Of a DNA stretch of 64,000 nucleotides, positions 19,574-29,973 are shown piece by piece; within the stretch, counting starts at the first letter, position 1; each line of letters opens with the position of its first letter. The notes below the pieces were generated by a model. It did not search any database. It had not been told where the DNA came from and saw only the letters and a list, made by a program, of their open reading frames with translations. The DNA lies in assembly GCA_937121175.1 (NCBI GenBank), contig CAKZKD010000018.1, forward strand, positions 88,652 through 152,651, written 5' to 3'. The position numbers were made by a program, and so were the translations under genes. Source of the stretch: an uncultured Flavobacteriales bacterium. Lineage in GTDB: Bacteria > Bacteroidota > Bacteroidia > Flavobacteriales_G > Salibacteraceae.

Positions 19574-20599
19574 TTGAAAAAAATAATTGCCCTAATAATT
19601 GTGTCAGGATTAATTGTAGGTGGCTATATGGCCAACAATTTCTACAATAGAATATACAGTGACGCAATTATTTCTTCACAAAATCCGACTCTTTATATTG
19701 AAAGTAATTGGAATTATGAAGATTTAAAAAACGCATTAAAAGACTCTTCTTGGCTTAAAGACGTGGATGATTTTGACTGGGTTGCTCAGAAAAAAAATTA
19801 CCCTACCCTCTTAAAACCAGGGAAATATGAAATTAAAACGGGCTGGAGTAATGCCCAATTCATTGACTTGTTGCGTTCTGGAGAACAATTACCCATACGC
19901 GTTACTTTTAATAATCAACGAACATTAAAAAAATTAGCGGGTCATGTATCGCGCTATTTTGAGGCAGATTCTGCTGCTTTTGCAACCCATATTTTGAATT
20001 CCGAAACCCATAAGAAATATGGATTTAATGCAGCTACATTTCCTGCTCTTTTCATTCCAAACACGTATGAGTTTTATTGGAATACAAATCCAGAAAAATT
20101 TGTGGCAAGAATGGCATCTGAATTCAAAATTTTTTGGACCGAAAAAAGGAAAGCCAAAGCGACTAAACTTGGTCTCACACAAAGTGAAACCGTTACCCTA
20201 GCTAGTATTGTAGAAGAAGAAACCAAAATGAACGATGAGAAGCCACGGGTTGCCGGGGTATATTTAAACAGGTTAAAAAAAGGAATGCTATTACAGGCCG
20301 ACCCGACGCTCATTTTTGGAATTGGTGATTTTAGTATCAGGCGTGTGCTTAACATTCACAAAAAAATTGATTCTCCTTATAACACCTATATTTACAAAGG
20401 GTTACCACCTGGACCAATTCGTATTCCAGAAATTTCTTCAATTGACGCAGTGTTAAACCCAGAAAAACACAATTACTTTTATTTCTGTGCGAAAGAGGAC
20501 TTTTCTGGATATCACAATTTCTCAAATTCGTACCGAGAACATTTGAATAATGCAAAAAGGTATCAGCGTGCCTTGAACCAAAGAAAAATTTACAAATAA
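19574..20599 (+). CDS. mltG: endolytic transglycosylase MltG
   Basis: YceG/MltG pattern: TLASIVEEETKMNDEKPRVAGVYLNRLKKGMLLQADPTLIFGIG...SPYNTYIYKGLPPGPI; TTG start abuts the upstream TAA. Confidence 0.93.
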   Translation: MKKIIALIIVSGLIVGGYMANNFYNRIYSDAIISSQNPTLYIESNWNYEDLKNALKDSSWLKDVDDFDWVAQKKNYPTLLKPGKYEIKTGWSNAQFIDLLRSGEQLPIRVTFNNQRTLKKLAGHVSRYFEADSAAFATHILNSETHKKYGFNAATFPALFIPNTYEFYWNTNPEKFVARMASEFKIFWTEKRKAKATKLGLTQSETVTLASIVEEETKMNDEKPRVAGVYLNRLKKGMLLQADPTLIFGIGDFSIRRVLNIHKKIDSPYNTYIYKGLPPGPIRIPEISSIDAVLNPEKHNYFYFCAKEDFSGYHNFSNSYREHLNNAKRYQRALNQRKIYK

Positions 20600-20600
20600 G

Positions 20601-21983
20601 ATGAAAATTAAATTCGGAACTGATGGCTGGAGAGCTATCATAGCAAAGGAATTTACAAACTATAATGTTGCCCGTGTAACAGAGGGTGTCGTAGAATGGT
20701 TAAAATTAAAAACCACTAAACCAAAAGTAGTATTGGGTTTCGATTGCCGTTTTGCCGGACTACAGTTCATGGAAGAAGCATCAAAAGTATTATTGCATCA
20801 TGGTGTAGAAGTTGTTATTTATAATTCCCCTATAACCACTCCAGCTATAAGTTTGGCTGCTAAAGAACTAGACTGCGATTTAGGAATAATTTTTACCGCA
20901 TCACACAACCCCGCTAGCTACAACGGATACAAGTTGAAAGGTGGATACGGCGGCCCGCTTCTGGCCGAAGACATAGCTCTTGTAGAAAAACACATTCCTG
21001 ATTCGGTTGGCGCAGATTATGAAAAAGCAGACTTAAAAAATGCACAACAAATAGACCTTAAAGAACTATACATCAATAAGTTAAGGGAATCGTTTGATTT
21101 GAAAAAAATAAATGATTCTGACTTAGGCATTTCTTACGACGCCATGTACGGCAGCGGTCAGTTCATTTTTAAAGAAATTTTTCCGAATGCTGATTTATTT
21201 AGAAATGAATGGAATCCTACTTTTTATGGAATAAACCCTGAGCCTATTCTCAAAAACTTAGGTGCATATCAAACCCATTTAAAAAATAGCGAAAGTTTAG
21301 ATTTTGCCTTAGTGAATGATGGCGATGCAGATAGAATTGGGCTCATGGATGGAAAAGGCAACTACATCGATTCTCACAATATAATGCTACTTCTACTCCA
21401 TTATTTGCACAATTACAAAAAGCTTTCAGGTAAGGTGGCAACGGGGTTTAGTTCCACTGTAAAAATTGCGCAATTCTGTAAAATGCACAACTTGGAATTA
21501 GAGATAGTACCGATTGGCTTCAAACATATCTGCGGATTAATGGTTGAGGAAGATATTCTGCTTGGCGGCGAAGAATCTGGCGGGATTGCTGTAACCGGAC
21601 ATATACCTGAACGTGATGGAATTTGGAACGGTTTAGTCTTACTTCAAGCCATGTTGGAAACCGGTAAATCTTTACCTGAATTGCTCGATGAAATCGAAGA
21701 ATTGGTAGGTAGCTTTTCATTCCAACGAATCGACTTGCAGATTCCTGAAGAAAAAAAGCTGGAAATTGTAGGTAACTGCAAATCAGGTAATTACTCCCAA
21801 TTCGATGATTGGACAGTGAAGCGCATTGAAACTTTAGATGGCTTTAAGTATTTTTTCAATGACGATGAATGGCTAATGATTAGACCCTCTGGAACCGAAC
21901 CTGTGCTGAGGACATACGCGGAAGGCAGAACCGAAAAACGAGCTAATGAAATCTTAGCTGCTTGTCATTCAGCGATACTGTAA
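20601..21983 (+). CDS. phosphoglucomutase/phosphomannomutase family protein
   Basis: KFGTDGWRAIIAKEFT, active-site FTASHNPASYNGYKLK, NDGDADRIGLMD, MIRPSGTEPVLRTYAEG. Confidence 0.93.
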   Translation: MKIKFGTDGWRAIIAKEFTNYNVARVTEGVVEWLKLKTTKPKVVLGFDCRFAGLQFMEEASKVLLHHGVEVVIYNSPITTPAISLAAKELDCDLGIIFTASHNPASYNGYKLKGGYGGPLLAEDIALVEKHIPDSVGADYEKADLKNAQQIDLKELYINKLRESFDLKKINDSDLGISYDAMYGSGQFIFKEIFPNADLFRNEWNPTFYGINPEPILKNLGAYQTHLKNSESLDFALVNDGDADRIGLMDGKGNYIDSHNIMLLLLHYLHNYKKLSGKVATGFSSTVKIAQFCKMHNLELEIVPIGFKHICGLMVEEDILLGGEESGGIAVTGHIPERDGIWNGLVLLQAMLETGKSLPELLDEIEELVGSFSFQRIDLQIPEEKKLEIVGNCKSGNYSQFDDWTVKRIETLDGFKYFFNDDEWLMIRPSGTEPVLRTYAEGRTEKRANEILAACHSAIL

Positions 21984-21990
21984 AACCAAA

Positions 21991-22025
21991 AAAAGCCTCA
22001 TTACTCAAAAAGTAAAGAGGCTTTT
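21991..22025 (+). terminator. rho-independent terminator
   Basis: aaaagcctc-a-ttact caaaa agtaa-a-gaggctttt followed by T-rich tract. Confidence 0.85.
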
Positions 22026-22266
22026 ATTTTAGTGCTTACCGCAAAGGGGAATGCGGTAATCACAGACTACCTTCTTAAAGTTCGCTTCATTAATTAGGTA
22101 GAGAAGTCAAGGCAATATTACGCTGCTAATTTTTTGAATACACCTGTATTTATAACAACGGTCAATTTTGCATGCAGTAGGTTACCGTTCATCAAGTGTG
22201 AGAGTACTAATACTCAAAAACTGTAATTTGGACTTGAAAAATAGAACACGATTTACAGTTTAGAAT

Positions 22267-22950
22267 ATGAGTATAATTACGAAAAAGAGTATTAAATTCC
22301 TTGAGGACCTTACGAAAAACAACAACCGAGATTGGTTTCAAGAAAACAAAAAACGCTATGAAGAAGCGCATCAGAATCTTATCGAGTTTTCGGATAAACT
22401 TTTAAAGCGTCTGAACACGGTCGATAACATAGAGACTCCAACAGGTAAAAAAGCACTCTATCGTATTTATAGAGATGTTCGATTTAGCAAAGACAAAAGC
22501 CCATACAAAACCTGGTTTGCTGGTGGATTTAAAAGAGCGACCCATCAACTAAGAGGCGGATACTACTTTCATATCGAACCCACTTCTGTATTTGCCGCTG
22601 GTGGGTTCTGGGGGCCGAATAAAGAAGATTTGCTTCTAATTAGAAAACAAATACAAGCTGACCCAGCACCATTGAGAGCAATTCTTGAAAGTTCGAGCTT
22701 TATAAAACACTTTGGTTCACTTGGCGGAGAACAATTAAAAACTGCGCCCAAGGGATTTGAAAAAGATGATCCAGCTATTGATTTATTGCGCTACAAACAA
22801 TTTTTAGTATCCAAAGAAATCAGTCCTGAAATTTTAAATTCGGAGAAGCTAATTGATGAAATAGAAAAATCGTTTTTGGCTATGCGTCCGTTTTTTGATT
22901 ACATGAGTGAAATCCTGACAACAAATTTGAATGGAGAGCCGTTAAAGTAA
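22267..22950 (+). CDS. DUF2461 family protein
   Basis: TKNNNRDWFQENKKRYEEAHQNLIEF...YRIYRDVRFSKDKSPYKTWFAGGF...GGYYFHIEP. Confidence 0.9.
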   Translation: MSIITKKSIKFLEDLTKNNNRDWFQENKKRYEEAHQNLIEFSDKLLKRLNTVDNIETPTGKKALYRIYRDVRFSKDKSPYKTWFAGGFKRATHQLRGGYYFHIEPTSVFAAGGFWGPNKEDLLLIRKQIQADPAPLRAILESSSFIKHFGSLGGEQLKTAPKGFEKDDPAIDLLRYKQFLVSKEISPEILNSEKLIDEIEKSFLAMRPFFDYMSEILTTNLNGEPLK

Positions 22951-23129
22951 ATTGTCCTAATACAAAGATTTCTACTATGAACCCACCTATACAATGTTAG
23001 GCATTACCGCAAGATATTTATTAAGACTTAGATTTAGAATTTAGAACAGGCATTTACAACACCTAGTTTTTACATAATGGAGTTCGACAATTTTACAACT
23101 AACTTGATTCGATGCGATTATTTAAAACG

Positions 23130-23170
23130 AAAGCGGCCTTCTTTTATGATAAAAAAGGCCGCTTTTTTTT
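23130..23170. terminator. bidirectional terminator between convergent genes
   Basis: aaagcggcctt cttttatgataaaa aaggccgcttt followed by T-run. Confidence 0.8.
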
Positions 23171-23188
23171 AGTGTAGATGTCAGTGAT

Positions 23189-24718
23189 TTAGAAGTTTAC
23201 AACCTCTAACCTCCAAGTTACTTTCTTTTCTTTTCTCCAATATTCTAGCACAGTTATAAAACCTGGCTTACCTCTTGTAATCCACATTTCATTTGCATCT
23301 GTATCTAGTGAAATTTTATCATTTGTAAAACCGTTATCTGCATCAACGAAGTTTACTAACTGTATTACAGCTTGTCTTGCCAATTTACCTTTTTGTTTTT
23401 CCCTATCGTAAAATGCAATAGTATTTACGGATTTATCGGCGCTGAATTGGTTAAATTCATAATCCATCCAACCATTAGCTTTAAGAATTTTACCCAATAA
23501 ATGGGTATTCATAAATGCGGAACCTTCTGGAAGTAAAACAGATCTGTTCTTCTTATCGAAAGTGTTTACATTCTCCAATTCTCGATCTTTATTGATGTGT
23601 ATCATAATCATATCTCCTAATCGAATCTCCATACCTGAAGCTTCATCAGACATCATTCCTAAAGCACTAACTTGCTTTTTGTATTGTTCACCAATAGCAA
23701 TAATGTTTCCGTCCTTGGTGCGCACCACATCATGAAACAAAACACTGAATTTTTTGGATTTATCATACTCTTCTGCTGACATAAGTGGCTTAATATCAGA
23801 ATCCCAACCAAGGAATGTTTCATTTTCCCAAAGCCCTTCTTCACTAATATCTCTCATGAAAACGCCTTCGCTTTCAGCCTTCATCATTTTTTTATTAATA
23901 TCAAAATGCTCACCTATTAAAGTAAACCCATTTCCATCTTTAGCCATAAAAGCATTATGAGGCATTAGGTTGTACATTTTGCTCGATAGTGGTATATGAA
24001 ATTTTTCACTTCCTTCGAAACTGATTCCTTTCAAGTAAAACTTATAGTCTTTGCTTGTAATAGACTTCGCTGTGGATTCAAGAATGAGTATTTGAGAATT
24101 AGAAGCGGTCATGTACGAACCAGTAAATACTCCTTTTGGTGCTTTGGGCTTATAGGTCCATTTTATTTTACCTTCATTGTCAATGTAGGCTATTTTGTAT
24201 GAATAAGCTTCTGCTTTATCAGAATACACATCAATAAAACCATTTGAATTTGGAGACGAAACACTCATGAAGTTGTCTCTACCTGCCTGCAATGCAACAT
24301 TATAGGTTCGCATTTCATATTTGGTAGCGAGTCTGCTAACCCCTTTTGTAATTTCACCGTCTTTGTCCATTACACGATAAATCACTTTTTTTAGTTTTCT
24401 ATCGTAAAATTTAAAAAGTAAGTTAGAACCGTTATACGCTGCTTCGAGCATATAGGTCAGCTTTCCTTGTACAATAGATTTCTTGGACACCTCATTTAGG
24501 TTTGCATCCAGAGTGCGAATCTCAAATGCTCTTTGTCCGTTTTTTAGCTTATCCGTTTTGTAGAAAAAGTAATATCCAGTTACTTCATCATTCTTTGTAA
24601 TAACGCCGTAATTTCTAGGAGAAACCTTTTTTACATTCGTTACCGAATAGTCTTGTGCAAAGCCACTGCTGCAAAAAACGATTAGCGTCGTTAATAATCC
24701 AATAAAATTGTTTTTCAT
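23189..24718 (-). CDS. hypothetical secreted protein (509 aa)
   Basis: Signal peptide MKNNFIGLLTTLIVFCSSGFAQ; continuous coding frame. Confidence 0.8.
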   Translation of the reverse strand: MKNNFIGLLTTLIVFCSSGFAQDYSVTNVKKVSPRNYGVITKNDEVTGYYFFYKTDKLKNGQRAFEIRTLDANLNEVSKKSIVQGKLTYMLEAAYNGSNLLFKFYDRKLKKVIYRVMDKDGEITKGVSRLATKYEMRTYNVALQAGRDNFMSVSSPNSNGFIDVYSDKAEAYSYKIAYIDNEGKIKWTYKPKAPKGVFTGSYMTASNSQILILESTAKSITSKDYKFYLKGISFEGSEKFHIPLSSKMYNLMPHNAFMAKDGNGFTLIGEHFDINKKMMKAESEGVFMRDISEEGLWENETFLGWDSDIKPLMSAEEYDKSKKFSVLFHDVVRTKDGNIIAIGEQYKKQVSALGMMSDEASGMEIRLGDMIMIHINKDRELENVNTFDKKNRSVLLPEGSAFMNTHLLGKILKANGWMDYEFNQFSADKSVNTIAFYDREKQKGKLARQAVIQLVNFVDADNGFTNDKISLDTDANEMWITRGKPGFITVLEYWRKEKKVTWRLEVVNF

Positions 24719-24737
24719 AATTGTTATATATTAATTT

Positions 24738-26186
24738 TTAATTGTTTACATGTTTTGTTGAATACGGAAAGTACTTAGCAAACTTTCCATTGGGGTAAAA
24801 TTGTTGGTACCGTTTTTTTAATTTAGTCATGGTCCCTTTATCTTCAATTCCCATGTCGTTCATCATTCTTGCATACGAAACTAGAAACCGACCATCGCGC
24901 TGATTAATAGTGTAAGAAGACTTTAAAAAATCGTAAACAGCTACTCTCAACTTAGGTAGCCTTGAAAAATAAAATGAATTCAAAACATTTAATAAGTCCG
25001 GGTCTTTTATATTCTCCGATGGCATTCTACTATAATTAAATAGCTCATGATGCTTTCGGCCGAAATATAATTGATACATACAATAGCCCGATATAGCTTT
25101 CAAATATTCAGAATTTGGATATTTAATTCTCAACCGTTCCGATTTTATTAAAGCTGCATCTACCATATCATATTCTACAAGTATGTTACAAGACTCAAAC
25201 TCCATTTGCATTTTAAACTTCAAAAATTCGTCTGTGGGTGCAGTCTCACAGATTTCCTCCTGTCGCCTTTCGACCTCTTCCAAAATCCATTCTTCTCGTT
25301 GTTCGACATCCGGATGAGATTTCACCAAATCCCATTTCGATTCACGCTCTGCATCATGAATATTCATCATTTCATTTGGTTCACCAGCTGATTTCGGCAA
25401 TCCAAGACGGTCGAATATTAAAACTGAACTTTTATCGAATTCCTCCGACATTTCTCCTAGCTTACGAACTTCATTCACACTCTCCGTGGCGCACAAGCTG
25501 GCATTCAGATACAAAACCAACCCAAGAGAGTCTGCCTCTCGTTCATACCTTCTTGAGTGAGAGCGTTGAGAATATAAATTGTCATTAAGTAAAGCAACCG
25601 CTGAAGTGTTTTTTCCGTACTCCATTCTATTAATTTCCTTAACTCGATCTTTAAATTCATCTGACTCGATGTAGTCATAAGTCTTAGTTATCTGGCGCTC
25701 AAAATGCCTAGAAAAATAATGTGCAAACTCATGGCACAATAAATAGGTCAGTTGATCTTCGTTGTCATAGAATGTTACGATATCTGGAATTACAGCAATA
25801 GTTCCATCCCCAGTAGAATAGGCATTGGCCCACGGAAATTTTGCAATAACTAAATTTACCCCTGAAAAGTCAAATTGTTGGTTGGCGACTGCTATCTTAT
25901 TCTTCAGAGTATTTAAATACTCAAGTGAGCTTGGTTCGAATAGATAGACATCGTTTTCAGCATAGTACTTTGCGTCTTTCGACCTCTTGCGATACAGCGT
26001 TTGAAACTTACTCTTATACTCTCCAACATAAGTAGTAGCGAAACTCGCATTTTGCTCCGAAACTCTTTCAATATATAAATCTCGAAGCTTTTCATTTGTC
26101 TTGAAATCGCTATGTTCTTGAGCAGAAACGTAACTAGATAAACTAATGAAAGCGAAAAGGTATATGAGTCGGTTAAAAACTACCAT
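24738..26186 (-). CDS. M48 family metalloprotease
   Basis: Signal peptide; LLCHEFAHYFSRHFERQ (HExxH) and YEREADSLGLVLY. Confidence 0.88.
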   Translation of the reverse strand: MVVFNRLIYLFAFISLSSYVSAQEHSDFKTNEKLRDLYIERVSEQNASFATTYVGEYKSKFQTLYRKRSKDAKYYAENDVYLFEPSSLEYLNTLKNKIAVANQQFDFSGVNLVIAKFPWANAYSTGDGTIAVIPDIVTFYDNEDQLTYLLCHEFAHYFSRHFERQITKTYDYIESDEFKDRVKEINRMEYGKNTSAVALLNDNLYSQRSHSRRYEREADSLGLVLYLNASLCATESVNEVRKLGEMSEEFDKSSVLIFDRLGLPKSAGEPNEMMNIHDAERESKWDLVKSHPDVEQREEWILEEVERRQEEICETAPTDEFLKFKMQMEFESCNILVEYDMVDAALIKSERLRIKYPNSEYLKAISGYCMYQLYFGRKHHELFNYSRMPSENIKDPDLLNVLNSFYFSRLPKLRVAVYDFLKSSYTINQRDGRFLVSYARMMNDMGIEDKGTMTKLKKRYQQFYPNGKFAKYFPYSTKHVNN

Positions 26187-26287
26187 TGGAACTGCGAAAA
26201 TAGTTACTCAATCAAAAAAAACATAAATTACATGATTTTTTTCATGATATAGACAAACTAACATCGATAATAATCTGGTAACGTACT

Positions 26288-27493
26288 CTAATTGAGCTTT
26301 CCAGCAATAAAGCCAGTTGTCCAAGCTGCTTGAAAATTAAAGCCTCCTGTCACTCCATCGATATCCAATACTTCTCCTGAGAAATAAAGTCCTGCCACAA
26401 CTTTACTTTCCATAGTCTGATGATTTACTTCATTCAATGAAATTCCCCCGCAGGTTACAAACTCCTCTTTAAATGTTGTTTTACCTCTAACATCATAGGA
26501 ATCGTTACATAACACATTCACGATTTTATTCAATTCCTTTTTTGAAACATCAACCCAACGTTTGTCCAACGGAATTCCAACTTTCGTTATCAAATACATC
26601 CAAAGTCTTTTTGGAATTTGCTCATTTCTAAAATTCGAAATTTGAGCCAATCTATTTGACGTCGAATGAGACTTAATCAGCTCACGAACTTCTTCCTCCG
26701 AATGTGCTGCGAGCCACGAAATTAAAATCGAAAAATGATAGTTTCTTTCTGCAAGTTCTCTCGCTCCAAACGCAGACAATTTTAGAACCGCAGGACCACT
26801 CATCCCCCAATGGGTAATAAGCACAGGTCCAGCACTTTCCAGCTTACCACCTTGCAACCGAACCCTTGCTTCTGGCGCAACAGTTCCCATTAATTCTGAA
26901 ACCGAATTTTTAGGCATATTAAAAGTAAACAAACTTGGCACCGGAAGTTCAATCTTATGCCCTAATTTTCTTAGCCATTCAAAGCCTTCTTTTTTTGGTG
27001 AACCTCCAGTTGCAACTATCACCTTTTCAAAAAGCATTTTTTGGTCATTAATTGTAAGTTGAAATTGGTCTTTATTTCGTTCAATTGCAGTGCTGGCTGA
27101 TTTTGTATTTAGAATACAACCTAATTTTTCAAATTCTTGTATTAGGCAATCCACAATAGTTTGCGAACTATCAGTTATCGGAAACACTCTATTGTCCTTT
27201 TCGGTTTTTAGAACAACATTTCGTTCACCAAACCAATCAATAGTTTCATTTACACCAAACTGGTGAAAAGCCTTTTTCAAAAAACGACCACCTCTCGGGT
27301 AATTATTAGCCAACACGTTATTATCGAAGCAAGAATGCGTAACGTTACACCTTCCTCCTCCACTTACTTTCACCTTAGAAAGAACTTTTGTGCTTTTTTC
27401 AAACAATACAACTCTAGCGTTCGGGTGATGTTGCTTTACAGAAATCGAAGCAAAAAATCCTGCTGCCCCCCCACCTATTACTGCAACATTCAT
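26288..27493 (-). CDS. NAD(P)/FAD-dependent oxidoreductase (HI0933 family)
   Basis: VAVIGGGAAGFFASISVKQHHPNARVVLFEKSTKVLSKVKVSGGGRCNVTHSC and C-terminal GLYFSGEVLDIDGVTGGFNFQAAWTTGFIAG. Confidence 0.94.
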   Translation of the reverse strand: MNVAVIGGGAAGFFASISVKQHHPNARVVLFEKSTKVLSKVKVSGGGRCNVTHSCFDNNVLANNYPRGGRFLKKAFHQFGVNETIDWFGERNVVLKTEKDNRVFPITDSSQTIVDCLIQEFEKLGCILNTKSASTAIERNKDQFQLTINDQKMLFEKVIVATGGSPKKEGFEWLRKLGHKIELPVPSLFTFNMPKNSVSELMGTVAPEARVRLQGGKLESAGPVLITHWGMSGPAVLKLSAFGARELAERNYHFSILISWLAAHSEEEVRELIKSHSTSNRLAQISNFRNEQIPKRLWMYLITKVGIPLDKRWVDVSKKELNKIVNVLCNDSYDVRGKTTFKEEFVTCGGISLNEVNHQTMESKVVAGLYFSGEVLDIDGVTGGFNFQAAWTTGFIAGKLN

Positions 27494-27948
27494 TATTGAA
27501 TAGCTTTAATTGAATGGGTAATTCCATTTACCTTAAATGATTGCCCAACTGTTAAATGGTTAGCTGCCACCCCAAGCGGCGATGCCATGGAAATAACAAA
27601 TACCTTTTTTTTATTTGCTGTAACCTCTCCAAGCGCAGGGCCAAATAAGACTGTGAGTTTATCTGTAGTCATCAAACTTCCGTGTTCAACTTTAGTCAAC
27701 TCTTGGTCTTCAGAAATAGTTAACATTGCAGCTTCCAGTTTATCAATAAAAACCAATTGTTTACCCAAGTTCTCTTGCTCCAATTGAGCTAACGCCCTTC
27801 CAGTTTCGTGTTTATCGCCAGCACTGCTTTTGGTTTCGGAGTTCGCCGAATTTCGGACTTCCGCTAAATTTTCATTTAATTTTCTGCGTTTGTCCCCAAT
27901 CACAGATTTACAAACTCTTATCAGTTCGACTTTAAATGAATTGTTCAA
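27493..27948 (-). CDS. GreA/GreB-like small protein (about 150 aa Bacteroidota family)
   Basis: AGDKHETGRALAQLEQENLGKQL... and C-terminal ASPLGVAANHLTVGQSFKVNGITHSIKAIQ; family from memory. Confidence 0.65.
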   Translation of the reverse strand: MNNSFKVELIRVCKSVIGDKRRKLNENLAEVRNSANSETKSSAGDKHETGRALAQLEQENLGKQLVFIDKLEAAMLTISEDQELTKVEHGSLMTTDKLTVLFGPALGEVTANKKKVFVISMASPLGVAANHLTVGQSFKVNGITHSIKAIQ

Positions 27949-27960
27949 ATCTTAAATGGA

Positions 27961-28452
27961 TTACTTTTTATCGGCACTATCGGCCAATGCCAGACTAAGT
28001 GCTTTAAATAATTGGCCATCTGTAATTCGAGCGCCATTTTCTGTCATTGCAAATAACTCTAACTCTCGCTCTAATTTGTAATCTCGAGCTGCGGTATATA
28101 CCTCAATATCACCAGGAGGATTGGACATGGCAATTTCCAAATCTTCTGGTTTGGTAAAGTCAATTTCTGTGTTAGGGTCTATTTTCATGCCTACCATAGT
28201 CAATTTCTTTTCATTGCACTGAAATGTTTGAACCTCATTTGGGGTGCGGATTTCTAAAAAATCAATTTTTCGCATAACTGCTTCAAAGATTACATCGCTA
28301 AACAAATCCATAATTTTTATGGCTTCCTTAGGATTGTCCTCTTTTATTTTGCCCCAATCTTCTCCCGTAATTCCATTTACGACTAAGTAATCGATAAACT
28401 CTTTTTCAAATTCTTGGAGTTCTTCATGACTCAACAATCTATACTTTGGCAT
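27961..28452 (-). CDS. DUF6495 family protein
   Basis: MPKYRLLSHEELQEFEKEFIDYLVVNGITGEDWGKIKEDNPKEAIKIMDLFSDVIFEAVMRKIDFLEIR. Confidence 0.75.
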   Translation of the reverse strand: MPKYRLLSHEELQEFEKEFIDYLVVNGITGEDWGKIKEDNPKEAIKIMDLFSDVIFEAVMRKIDFLEIRTPNEVQTFQCNEKKLTMVGMKIDPNTEIDFTKPEDLEIAMSNPPGDIEVYTAARDYKLERELELFAMTENGARITDGQLFKALSLALADSADKK

Positions 28453-28585
28453 ATACTGTATTTTGTTGCAAAATTAATCGGTTGGCGTGATTCCGTGTAT
28501 AGAAGCTTTCTCCAAGTTACCATTCTTTATCACATAGCTTCCCAAACTACTTTAACAATCTATCCTCGGACTTTACTATTGCAAA

Positions 28586-29800
28586 ATGATTTTCATTCTG
28601 CTGTTGGTTATTCTGATATTGGAGGTGTACCCGTTTCTTGCTTTTCTACCTCACTTTGCAGGAAATCAATCTTTATTGTTCTCCTTCTATTTTGTTTCTC
28701 TTTCTACATTATCGTATTTGGGGATGGGTATATATATGTATCAAGGACGTTTTCAACAAAAATCGCATTCCTACACTACAAATATTCTCGCAAGCGTTGC
28801 CTTTTCTTGGATAATTGGAAAAGTCATTTTGGTTATTGGGTTACTTGTCGAAGATATATATAGACTAAGCCTATTTGGCTATCAGAGCATAATTGAAGCC
28901 GAGGCCACTTTTCCAACTAGAAACGGATTATTTGATTTAACGTTCTACATGCTCTCCTTTGTATTTATGCTTTTTTTAATCTACGGAGTTGTTTACGGGA
29001 AATATCATTTTAAACTTCACAGAGTCGAACTAAAACTAAAAGATTTACCCAAGCAGTTTGATGGTTTTAAAATCGTTCAATTTTCGGACGCACATTTGGG
29101 TTCCTTCGATAAAATGAGCGGATTCAAGAAAGGAATAGATTTAATAAAATCTACTCAACTAGATTTACTCGTGTTTACGGGTGACTTAGTTAACAATTTA
29201 GCTGCTGAGGCAGAACCGTACATTCCACATTTCAAAGAGCTTACTGCAAAATATGGTAAACTAGCCATCTTGGGCAATCACGATTATGCAGACTACGTTT
29301 CTTGGCCGAATGAAATCGAGAAAAGAAAAAACTTAGAACGCTTAGCTGAAATTCACGCAGAAATGGGATTTCATCTCTTAGATAATGAAAATGTAACCGT
29401 TCAAAAAAATGATGCTTACATCTATGTGGCTGGAGTTCAAAATTGGGGTCTTCCCCCTTTTCCTCAACACGGCGATTTAAATAAAGCGATTCAAGGAATT
29501 CCAGAGAATGCCATTACTATTTTATTATCTCACGATGCTTCGCATTGGGACGCTCAAATCAAAAACCACAAGCACCAGATTCATTTGACCCTCAGTGGGC
29601 ATACTCATGGTATGCAATTCGGAATTGACCTACCTTTCTTCAAATGGAGCCCTGTAAAACTGAAGTACCCAAAATGGGCAGGACTCTATCGCGAGAACTC
29701 AAGATATTTATACGTTAACCGCGGATTTGGATTTTTAGGTTTTCCAGGACGTTCTGGAATTCGACCAGAAGTAACCGAATTTGTACTGAAATCTGAGTAG
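28586..29800 (+). CDS. membrane metallophosphoesterase
   Basis: N-terminal TM segments; QFSDAHLGS, FTGDLVNN, LGNHDYADY, LLSHDASHWD, LSGHTHGMQFG motifs. Confidence 0.92.
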   Translation: MIFILLLVILILEVYPFLAFLPHFAGNQSLLFSFYFVSLSTLSYLGMGIYMYQGRFQQKSHSYTTNILASVAFSWIIGKVILVIGLLVEDIYRLSLFGYQSIIEAEATFPTRNGLFDLTFYMLSFVFMLFLIYGVVYGKYHFKLHRVELKLKDLPKQFDGFKIVQFSDAHLGSFDKMSGFKKGIDLIKSTQLDLLVFTGDLVNNLAAEAEPYIPHFKELTAKYGKLAILGNHDYADYVSWPNEIEKRKNLERLAEIHAEMGFHLLDNENVTVQKNDAYIYVAGVQNWGLPPFPQHGDLNKAIQGIPENAITILLSHDASHWDAQIKNHKHQIHLTLSGHTHGMQFGIDLPFFKWSPVKLKYPKWAGLYRENSRYLYVNRGFGFLGFPGRSGIRPEVTEFVLKSE

Positions 29801-29973
29801 TACAGCGAATACCAATCACGAAAATGGTTTTTGATTTTGTAGTTAAAACAAATGAGTGTATATTCACCCCTTATTAATTAATTACAGGTTATTAACATAT
29901 CATCAAAAAAATGGTGAATTATTAAACAATACCCTTAAATTCGCATCAAATTTTATAACTAAAACAAAAAACT

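Noticed and set aside
28414-28863. 149-aa plus-strand ORF
   Set aside because: Out of frame with and overlapping the well-supported metallophosphoesterase (28586-29800) and the 5' end of the DUF6495 gene.
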